Assembly: GCA_958422845.1 (NCBI GenBank)
Contig: CATZPU010000017.1
Location: forward strand, 1-11,018
DNA length: 11,018 nt
Direction of reading: 5' to 3'
Source: an uncultured Lachnospiraceae bacterium
GTDB lineage: Bacteria > Bacillota > Clostridia > Lachnospirales > Lachnospiraceae
Shown: positions 5,933-11,018 of the stretch, piece by piece
How the letters are laid out: every line of letters begins with the position of its first letter
How positions within the stretch are numbered: position 1 is the first letter of the stretch
Program-made: the position numbers and the translations under genes
The notes under the pieces: generated by a model
Seen by the model: the letters and a program-made list of their open reading frames with translations, nothing else
Told to the model about the DNA's origin: nothing
Database searches by the model: none

Positions 5933-7189
5933 ATGACGAAGAATGACTGGTATGACGCCGGCGATCAGATAAAAAAGCTGGTACAGGATGCTGTAGACAG
6001 CGGGGATTTTTCGCAGATCGGCAGTACGATTACGAACGCAGTGAATGATATTTACCAGTATACGAACAGGGAGGCTGCTGACCGTATCCGCAGAAATATG
6101 CAGCAGAAACAGCAGGATGCCGAACGGACGCAGGAGGCAGAAAAGAGCGGCGGGCGCGTCAATATTGTAAAAAGCGGGCGGATAAGCGTGCCGGGCGAGA
6201 TCTCCGGAAACGTGATGAAGTGGATCGGCTACAGTATGGGCGGAGTATTCGGACTGGCGGCAGCGCTTTATTTCCTGCTTGCGTTTATGGCAGGGTTTCC
6301 ACCGGCGGTTGGGCTTATTTTTGCGCTTTTGTCAGGCGGAGGCTTTATGTTTGCATCAGCGGGCAGCGAACGTGCCGGTCTGGCAAAGCGGTTTCGCAGG
6401 TATTGCGATATTGTCGGAGAGCGGACGTACTGTCTGATCGAAGAGCTTGCAGCCGCGACCGGAAATACGAGAAAATTTGTTCGCAGAGATCTGAAAAAGA
6501 TGATCAGTCTCGGCTTTTTTAAGGAAGGTTACTTAGACCGCAAGGGGACGCTTCTGATCACGGATCAGGATACGTATCTGCAATATCTGACAACACAGGA
6601 AGCGTATGAGAAAAGAATCGCCAGAGAGAAAGAGGAAGCGCAGGCAGCAAAAGCCGCAAACGAAAAGAAAGAGTCGGATGCGGCAAAGGCAGAAAAAGAA
6701 GCGGATACAGAGAAGGAAACAAAAAGCGCGGGAAAGACGCAGGGCTTTCCGCCGCAGGTCCGCGAGATCATCGAGGAAGGCAGATCGTATATTGCGCATA
6801 TCCATGACTGCAATGTGCGCATAGAGGATCAGGAGTTTTCGGCAAAGCTTGACCGTCTGGAGCTTGTGATCACGAGGATCTTCTGTGAGGTGGAGAAGCA
6901 CCCTGAGTCGGCGGATGATCTGAAGAAAATGATGAGCTATTACCTTCCGACGACAAAGAAGCTGTTGGACGCATACTGCGAGATGGACGAGCAGCCGATC
7001 GCAGGGGAGAATATCGAGAATACGAAACGTGAGATCGAGCAGGCTCTTGATGTGCTAAACGCAGCCTTTGAGAAGCTGCTTGACAGTATGTTCGAGGAGA
7101 CTGCGTGGGATATTTCTTCGGATATTTCGGTGCTTCATACGATGCTGGCGCAGGAAGGGCTGACAGAAACAGAGTTTTCAAGAAAATAG
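5933..7189 (+). CDS. xpaC: XpaC-family membrane protein (5-bromo-4-chloroindolyl phosphate hydrolysis family)
   Basis: From the ATG at 5933 the protein has 418 residues. XpaC proteins are found beside TelA in Firmicutes; the name comes from an indoxyl-phosphate plate test and the true role is unsettled, probably envelope stress. The N-terminus MTKNDWYDAGDQIKKLVQDA looks like the family's. Two membrane helices lie at about 97-119 and 123-143. Then come a winged-helix-like segment (about 163-201, CLIEELAAATGNTRKFVRRD), a charged Lys/Glu/Ala coiled-coil linker (about 223-265) and a conserved helical C-terminal half with MMSYYLPTTKKLLDAY. The frame stays open upstream to a TTG at 5873 and an ATG at 5903, but these lie at the -35 and just before the predicted transcript start. 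GGGAG at 5919-5923 lies 9 nt before 5933, so I prefer that start. telA follows after 47 bp. Confidence 0.87.
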   Translation: MTKNDWYDAGDQIKKLVQDAVDSGDFSQIGSTITNAVNDIYQYTNREAADRIRRNMQQKQQDAERTQEAEKSGGRVNIVKSGRISVPGEISGNVMKWIGYSMGGVFGLAAALYFLLAFMAGFPPAVGLIFALLSGGGFMFASAGSERAGLAKRFRRYCDIVGERTYCLIEELAAATGNTRKFVRRDLKKMISLGFFKEGYLDRKGTLLITDQDTYLQYLTTQEAYEKRIAREKEEAQAAKAANEKKESDAAKAEKEADTEKETKSAGKTQGFPPQVREIIEEGRSYIAHIHDCNVRIEDQEFSAKLDRLELVITRIFCEVEKHPESADDLKKMMSYYLPTTKKLLDAYCEMDEQPIAGENIENTKREIEQALDVLNAAFEKLLDSMFEETAWDISSDISVLHTMLAQEGLTETEFSRK

Positions 7190-7236
7190 ATCGTTACAAT
7201 TGATTTTATTATTTCCACAGACAGGAGGAGAGCGGG

Positions 7237-8385
7237 ATGGGCGATGAGTTTAAAGATTTTGCGGATGCGCCGGCGCCGGTGCTGACGTTTGGCGTGCAGG
7301 AGGACGAGCCGGTACAGCAGGCAGAAGAGACGAAGCCGAAGGCAGAGCCGCAGCTTACGGAGAATATTCTTACTGAGGAAGAGCGGAAAATGGTGGAGGA
7401 ATTCAGCCGTCAGATCGATCTGCATAATTCAAACGGGATCCTCCAGTACGGTGTCGGCACGCAGAAGAAGATGGCTGACTTTTCAGAGAATGCGTTAAAA
7501 AGTGTCAAGACGAAGGATCTCGGCGAGGTGGGAGATATGATCTCGAACCTTGTCACGCAGCTGAAGAGCTTTGACGTCGAAGAGGATGACAATAAGTTTT
7601 TTGGTTTTTTCAAAAGGTCAGGGAATAAGATGACCGCCATGAAAGCAAAATATGAAAAGGCGGAAGTGAACGTAGAGAAGATATGCGAGGCGCTTGAGGG
7701 GCATCAGATGCAGCTTATGAAAGATGTTGCGGTGCTTGACAAGATGTACGGTCTGAACCTTTCTTATTTTAAAGAGTTGTCCATGTATATTCTTGCCGGA
7801 AAGAAGCGTCTCGAAGAAGTGCGTGCGACGGAGCTTACAGAGCTTATTGAGAGGGCGAACAGGAGCAGTCTGCCGGAAGATGCACAGGCGGCAAAGGATC
7901 TGGAATCCTTATGCGAGCGTTTTGAAAAGAAGATACATGATCTGGAGCTTACGAGAATGATAGCGATCCAGACAGCGCCGCAGATTCGTCTCGTTCAGTC
8001 GAGCGATTCTCTGATGATCGAAAAGATACAGTCAACGGTTGTCAATACGATCCCGCTTTGGAAAAGCCAGATGGTGATCGCTCTGGGCGTCCAGCATGCG
8101 AATCAGGCGGCAAAGGCGCAGCGGGAAGTGACTGATATGACGAACGAGCTGCTGAAGAAGAATGCACAGGCGCTTAAGATGGCGACGGTAGAGAGCGCAA
8201 AATCCGCAGAACGCGGAATCGTTGATCTGGAAACCTTAAAAGCAACGAACGCAGCGCTGATCTCTACCTTTGACGAGGTGATCAGGATACAGGAGGACGG
8301 ACGCCAGAAGCGCCGCGCTGCCGAAGTCGAGCTTGACCGGATGGAAGCCGAGCTTAAAAATAAGCTTTTAGAGATACATAAATAA
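7237..8385 (+). CDS. telA: TelA-like toxic anion resistance protein
   Basis: This 382-residue protein belongs to the TelA/KlaA family (PF05816), first linked to tellurite resistance on plasmid RK2 and in Firmicutes paired with XpaC (xpaC-yaaN in Bacillus subtilis). It has no signal peptide or membrane helix and is mostly helical, so it probably works in the cytoplasm or at the membrane face with XpaC. After a Pro/Glu-rich N-terminus (1-45), the family segments are clear: GVGTQKKMADFSE (72-84), FFGFFKR (121-127), MIAIQTAPQIRLVQ (241-254) and NTIPLWKSQMVIAL (270-283). AGGAGGAG at 7223-7230 precedes the ATG. There is no promoter in the 47 bp after xpaC, so the two are probably co-transcribed. 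Length is normal for the family. The molecular activity is unknown even in well-studied relatives. Confidence 0.93.
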   Translation: MGDEFKDFADAPAPVLTFGVQEDEPVQQAEETKPKAEPQLTENILTEEERKMVEEFSRQIDLHNSNGILQYGVGTQKKMADFSENALKSVKTKDLGEVGDMISNLVTQLKSFDVEEDDNKFFGFFKRSGNKMTAMKAKYEKAEVNVEKICEALEGHQMQLMKDVAVLDKMYGLNLSYFKELSMYILAGKKRLEEVRATELTELIERANRSSLPEDAQAAKDLESLCERFEKKIHDLELTRMIAIQTAPQIRLVQSSDSLMIEKIQSTVVNTIPLWKSQMVIALGVQHANQAAKAQREVTDMTNELLKKNAQALKMATVESAKSAERGIVDLETLKATNAALISTFDEVIRIQEDGRQKRRAAEVELDRMEAELKNKLLEIHK

Positions 8386-8407
8386 TCAGGAAGGAAAGGA
8401 GTCAGTC

Positions 8408-8527
8408 ATGGGAGTATTTCTTACGATTTTGATTTTATTCGTTATCATTGTAGCTGTTGTCGTGTCAGTGAGCACGATCAGCACAGTCTCAGGCGTGATA
8501 GCAGAAGAGGAAGACGACGAAGAATAG
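8408..8527 (+). CDS. Small single-pass membrane protein with acidic tail, unnamed
   Basis: A 39-codon frame starts at an ATG preceded by AAAGGAG (8395-8401, 6-nt spacing), a strong ribosome site that makes it very likely translated. Residues 3 to about 22 are a continuous hydrophobic helix (GVFLTILILFVIIVAVVVSV). A short Ser/Thr stretch follows, and the protein ends in the acidic run EEEDDEE. It lies 22 bp after telA and 25 bp before the next small gene, so it belongs to the same operon. I do not recognise it. By context it may be a small partner or anchor for XpaC/TelA; that is inference. There is no cysteine or charged residue within the helix. Confidence 0.78.
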   Translation: MGVFLTILILFVIIVAVVVSVSTISTVSGVIAEEEDDEE

Positions 8528-8552
8528 AGATAACTGTCTGGCGATTATCAAT

Positions 8553-8735
8553 ATGGAAGAGAGAATTTCAGAGGAATTTGTCAGCGGATTCTGCAAGGCG
8601 CAGAATCAGACAAGGATGGTCGTGTGCGAATTTGAAGAATTGGAGGACGGGAGCAGGAGACTGCTCTCGTCTGACTGCGCTTATGGAAAATGTGAGCACA
8701 GCCGCGACTGTCTGCTGATGAGAAACGCCAAGTGA
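8553..8735 (+). CDS. Small cysteine-rich protein, unnamed
   Basis: The 60-residue product contains five cysteines (C14, C25, C42, C47, C53) and H49, with the C-x4-C-x5-C group in its second half (DCAYGKCEHSRDC). That suggests binding of zinc or an iron-sulfur cluster, or a disulfide fold. There is no signal peptide or membrane helix, so it is probably cytoplasmic. It starts 25 bp after the small membrane protein. No good Shine-Dalgarno site is visible before the ATG, so translation may be coupled to the upstream gene or weak. I do not recognise the family. The codon pattern fits the neighbours and the cysteine spacing is not what a random frame would be expected to give, so I judge it real. 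Confidence 0.68.
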   Translation: MEERISEEFVSGFCKAQNQTRMVVCEFEELEDGSRRLLSSDCAYGKCEHSRDCLLMRNAK

Positions 8736-8777
8736 TGCGAAGCTCCATAAACCAAATGAATTTTAAACGGATCTGCG

Positions 8778-8801
8778 AATGTTGCTGCGAACAGTAACGT
8801 T
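8778..8801 (+). terminator. Hairpin at the end of the xpaC-telA operon (weak terminator candidate)
   Basis: AATGTTGCTG (8778-8787) pairs with CAGTAACGTT (8792-8801) around CGAA, 10 bp with two G-T pairs. It is the only clear hairpin between the cysteine-rich gene and the next promoter. It lacks a T-run on the + strand (TAAAAATATAAAA follows), so it may protect the 3' end rather than terminate. The remaining bases from 8736 to 8837 show nothing I can name. Confidence 0.35.
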
Positions 8802-8837
8802 AAAAATATAAAACGGGTGCAAACGAGTGAAAAATAC

Positions 8838-8866
8838 TTGACGGAAAAGGCTTCGGGCGATAGAAT
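8838..8866 (+). promoter_or_regulatory. Promoter of the aminotransferase gene
   Basis: TTGACG (8838-8843), 17-bp spacer, TAGAAT (8861-8866). The start is expected near 8873, giving a leader of about 65 nt before the strong GAGGAGGAG ribosome site (8925-8933). Confidence 0.8.
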
Positions 8867-8887
8867 AGAGAAAGTGAGTCTTAATAA

Positions 8888-8903
8888 ACGGACAAATGTC
8901 CGT
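8888..8903 (+). other. Small leader palindrome before the aminotransferase
   Basis: ACGGACA (8888-8894) and TGTCCGT (8897-8903) are exact reverse complements separated by AA. The site lies about 15 nt downstream of the predicted start and 22 nt before the ribosome site. As DNA it could be an operator for a dimeric repressor; as RNA only a short stem would form. No regulator is known from the window. Confidence 0.4.
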
Positions 8904-8938
8904 CATATACAGACAACTGCAATCGAGGAGGAGATATT

Positions 8939-10222
8939 ATGAAGCCATATACAGAGATGACTCGGGAAGAACTTTTGCAGGAGCATGCTATTCTGGAAGC
9001 AAAATTTCAGGAGGTCAAGGGAAAAGGACTGAATCTTGATATGTCCAGAGGAAAGCCGTCCAATGCGCAGCTTGAGCTGTCAAACGGGATGATGGACGTA
9101 CTGCACAGTGATTCAGATATGAAATGCGAGGCAGGAGTAGACTGCCGTAACTACGGTATCATGGACGGAATTCCGGAAGCGAGAAGGCTGCTGGCCGATA
9201 TGTCAGAGGTTCCGGAAAAAAATATCCTGATCTACGGAAACTCAAGTCTGAATGTAATGTTTGACACGGTTGCACGCGCGATGACGATGGGTATTTGCGG
9301 TCATACACCGTGGAGTAAGCTGGATAAGGTAAAATTTCTCTGCCCTGTTCCGGGATATGACAGACATTTCGGAATTACGGAATTTTTCGGTATTGAGATG
9401 ATCAACGTGCCGCTGCTTACTACGGGACCGGATATGGATATGGTCGAAAAACTGGTAGCTGAGGACGATTCGATCAAGGGTATCTGGTGCGTTCCGAAGT
9501 ATTCCAATCCGACAGGTATCTCTTATTCGGATGAAACGGTTCTGCGTTTTGCACATTTAAAACCTGCGGCTCCTGATTTCCGCATTTTCTGGGATAATGC
9601 GTATTCGATCCATCATTTATATGATGACGATCAGGATGTGATCCTTGAGCTGCTGACAGAGTGTGAAAAGGCGGGCAATGAGGATCTGGTATATAAATTT
9701 ATTTCAACATCAAAAGTAAGCTTTCCGGGGTCCGGTATCGCAGCGATGGCGGCATCTGAGGCGAATCTTGCAGATGCGAGAAAGGCAATGTTTTATCAGA
9801 CGATCGGTCATGATAAATTAAATCAGCTTCGCCATGTGCGTTTCTTTAAGGATATGAACGGTATGCGTGAGCATATGAGAAAGCATGCGGATATTCTTCG
9901 CCCGAAGTTTGAGGCTGTGCTTGATGTAATGGAAAAAGAGCTTGGCGGTCTTGGAATAGGAAGCTGGGTAAAGCCGAAGGGCGGATATTTTATCTCCTTT
10001 GATTCCATGGAAGGCTGCGCAAAGAACATTGTGGCAAAGGCAAAGGAAGCAGGCGTGACGATGACGGGCGCAGGCGCAACATTCCCGTATGGAAAGGACC
10101 CGAAGGACAGCAATATCCGTATTGCTCCATCGTTCCCGACACCGGAGGAGCTTGCCGTGGCAGCAGAGGTCTTTGTACTCAGTGTAAAACTTGTCAGTGT
10201 GGAGAAGCTGCTTGCGCAGTAA
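8939..10222 (+). CDS. PLP-dependent aminotransferase, class I subgroup Ic (aspartate aminotransferase type)
   Basis: This 427-residue cytoplasmic enzyme moves an amino group between an amino acid and a 2-oxo acid using pyridoxal phosphate. The residues expected for fold type I are present: K259 in STSKVSFPG forms the internal aldimine, N190 lies in KYSNPTG, D219 and Y222 in WDNAY contact the cofactor, and R394 in SNIRIAPSF should bind the substrate carboxylate. The cofactor phosphate loop is probably around YGNSSLNVM (99-107). The overall pattern, including MSRGKPS near residue 35, fits the aspartate-aminotransferase-type family PF12897, for which aspartate/2-oxoglutarate activity has been shown in some members. 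The true substrate here is not readable from the sequence. GAGGAGGAG precedes the ATG. The gene has its own promoter and terminator and no pathway neighbours, so context does not narrow its role. Confidence 0.92.
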   Translation: MKPYTEMTREELLQEHAILEAKFQEVKGKGLNLDMSRGKPSNAQLELSNGMMDVLHSDSDMKCEAGVDCRNYGIMDGIPEARRLLADMSEVPEKNILIYGNSSLNVMFDTVARAMTMGICGHTPWSKLDKVKFLCPVPGYDRHFGITEFFGIEMINVPLLTTGPDMDMVEKLVAEDDSIKGIWCVPKYSNPTGISYSDETVLRFAHLKPAAPDFRIFWDNAYSIHHLYDDDQDVILELLTECEKAGNEDLVYKFISTSKVSFPGSGIAAMAASEANLADARKAMFYQTIGHDKLNQLRHVRFFKDMNGMREHMRKHADILRPKFEAVLDVMEKELGGLGIGSWVKPKGGYFISFDSMEGCAKNIVAKAKEAGVTMTGAGATFPYGKDPKDSNIRIAPSFPTPEELAVAAEVFVLSVKLVSVEKLLAQ

Positions 10223-10240
10223 AAGCGAAAAAACGTATAA

Positions 10241-10286
10241 AAAGGGCTGTGAAATTGTTCGCAGTCCTTTATTATTGGCTTTTTTT
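10241..10286 (+). terminator. Terminator after the aminotransferase
   Basis: AAAGGGCTGTGAA (10241-10253) pairs with TTCGCAGTCCTTT (10258-10270), 13 bp with two G-T pairs and an ATTG loop. ATTATTGGC and then a run of seven T (10280-10286) follow. Strong rho-independent form, 18 nt after the stop codon. Confidence 0.88.
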
Positions 10287-10288
10287 GC

Positions 10289-10317
10289 TTGCCCTGCTTC
10301 ATGAATTAGGATATAAT
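10289..10317 (+). promoter_or_regulatory. Promoter of the zinc-ribbon repeat protein
   Basis: TTGCCC (10289-10294), 17-bp spacer, TATAAT (10312-10317), directly after the preceding terminator's T-run. The start near 10324 gives a leader of about 120 nt, long for this window. Confidence 0.65.
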
Positions 10318-10342
10318 ATTAAAGAATTTGTTTCAAACTGTA

Positions 10343-10409
10343 CTGCCCGACGCGGGCAGCAGCGTGAGTATATAAAGGCTGAGCATATGTCCGTTGTATA
10401 TTGACGCTG
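10343..10409 (+). other. Structured leader of the zinc-ribbon gene
   Basis: A compact GC-rich hairpin, CTGCCCG (10343-10349) with CGGGCAG (10353-10359), is followed directly by CAGCGT (10360-10365), which can pair with ACGCTG (10404-10409) to enclose 38 nt. I do not recognise a known riboswitch class. Two adjacent stems in a leader of about 120 nt could be regulatory or chance. Confidence 0.35.
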
Positions 10410-10446
10410 AGGATAGAGAAAAGAAACGCGGGAGGAAATATCGAAA

Positions 10447-11018
10447 ATGAAGCGATGTATAATATGCGGAAATGTGGGGGATGACAACAGCACAAAGTGC
10501 GATGTGTGCGGAAATCCCTTCATAGATACGACGGGCAGAACGCCGGAAGAGATGAAAATGGCGGCTGCAGTCGAACCGGATGAGGAATCTATCAAAGCAA
10601 CATTTGTCCATGCAGTAGAAGCGTCAGACCATGCAGCGCAGGCTGCAAAGGAGAGAGCAGTACAGGCAGCACAGGAAAAGCAGGTGAATCCGTCCGTGCA
10701 GGCAGCGCAGGAAAGGCAGGCGCAGCCGTCCGTGCAGCAGGCGGCTCAGGAAAAACAGGTACAGCCGTCCGTGCAGGCAGCACAGGAAAGGCAGGCGCAG
10801 CCGTCCGTGCAGGCGGCACAGGAAAGACAGGTACAGCCGTCCGTACAGGCAGCACAGGAAAGACAGGTACAGCAGGCGCATGGAGGACAGTCAGCCGCAC
10901 AGCGTACACCGCACAGAGCACAGCCGTCTTCAAATCGTCCGGCAAGGAGAATGAAAAGCGGTCCTCAGATCTATGGGCAGGAGGGCAGCGAGCCGTCCTC
11001 TCAGGGATACGATAATCA
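10447..11018 (+). CDS. Zinc-ribbon protein with Gln/Ala-rich tandem repeats (partial at right edge)
   Basis: The visible 190 codons start at an ATG preceded by GGGAGG (10430-10435). Residues 4-21 form a zinc ribbon of the C-x2-C ... C-x2-C type (CIICG and CDVCG, C4, C7, C18, C21). A linker (about 25-70) leads to a tandem repeat of 12 residues, VQAAQERQVQPS and variants, and then a basic, Pro/Ser/Gln-rich stretch. No membrane segment is visible before the edge. Zinc-ribbon N-termini followed by low-complexity linkers are common in Firmicute proteins that end in a membrane or ligand-binding domain, so the defining domain probably lies outside the window. The function cannot be assigned from this part. 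Confidence 0.85.
   Translation, partial: MKRCIICGNVGDDNSTKCDVCGNPFIDTTGRTPEEMKMAAAVEPDEESIKATFVHAVEASDHAAQAAKERAVQAAQEKQVNPSVQAAQERQAQPSVQQAAQEKQVQPSVQAAQERQAQPSVQAAQERQVQPSVQAAQERQVQQAHGGQSAAQRTPHRAQPSSNRPARRMKSGPQIYGQEGSEPSSQGYDN
10660..10872 (+). repeat. 36-bp tandem coding repeat, six units
   Basis: Five full 36-bp units and a 30-bp partial unit encode variants of VQAAQERQVQPS. A single extra CAG codon is inserted after the second unit. Two unit types differ at position 9 (A or V), giving a partly alternating order. The units differ by few, mostly silent, base changes, which points to recent expansion. Confidence 0.92.

Noticed and set aside
5794..7200. 12-nt exact repeat GATCGTTACAAT just after the stop codons of the hydrolase (5794) and xpaC (7189)
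   Set aside because: A few 12-nt matches are expected by chance in 11 kb, and there is no symmetry or third copy.
10592..10945. Minus-strand Pro/Ala/Val repeat frame over the zinc-ribbon gene
   Set aside because: Mirror of the 36-bp repeats; no start signals and the + strand has a ribosome site and CxxC motifs.

Overview
The window looks like chromosomal DNA of an anaerobic, low-to-medium-GC gut-type Firmicute, most likely a Lachnospiraceae member (Clostridia). The grounds are a reverse-type rubrerythrin next to PerR, strong AGGAGG-type ribosome sites, consensus sigma-A promoters, and gene families common in that group (XpaC/TelA pair, SH3 + NlpC/P60 secreted hydrolase, subgroup Ic aminotransferase). 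The species call is inference; there is no rRNA or other taxonomic marker here.

Layout. (1) 1-1721, minus strand: an AT-rich insertion sequence with an intact IS1182-type transposase that runs off the left edge. It is bordered by a + strand terminator hairpin and a 40-bp near-perfect palindrome. (2) 1777-3942: a peroxide/redox module. Reverse rubrerythrin and perR lie on the minus strand, each with its own consensus promoter and a near-identical PerR-like operator at the start site. A thioredoxin-reductase-type flavoprotein diverges on the plus strand. (3) 4017-5860: a secreted cell-wall hydrolase (signal peptide, two SH3 domains, a long Gln/Ala/Asp repeat linker, C-terminal NlpC/P60). Its leader carries a perfect match to the WalR box and a hairpin touching the Shine-Dalgarno site; a terminator follows. 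(4) 5873-8735: an apparent four-gene operon of xpaC, telA, a 39-codon single-pass membrane protein with an acidic tail, and a 60-codon cysteine-rich protein. The last two have no name I can give. (5) 8838-10288: a monocistronic PLP aminotransferase with a clear promoter and terminator. (6) 10289-11018: a promoter, a structured leader and the start of a zinc-ribbon protein with 36-bp tandem repeats, cut by the right edge.

How the genes may work together. PerR probably represses itself and rubrerythrin and releases them under peroxide; the reductase may supply the same redox response, though its control is less clear. The hydrolase and the XpaC/TelA operon are both envelope-related, but separate promoters and a terminator show that they are separate units. 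I did not find a new defence, secretion or biosynthetic system. The items most worth a second look are the matched PerR operators, the WalR box on the hydrolase, and the two small unnamed genes behind telA.
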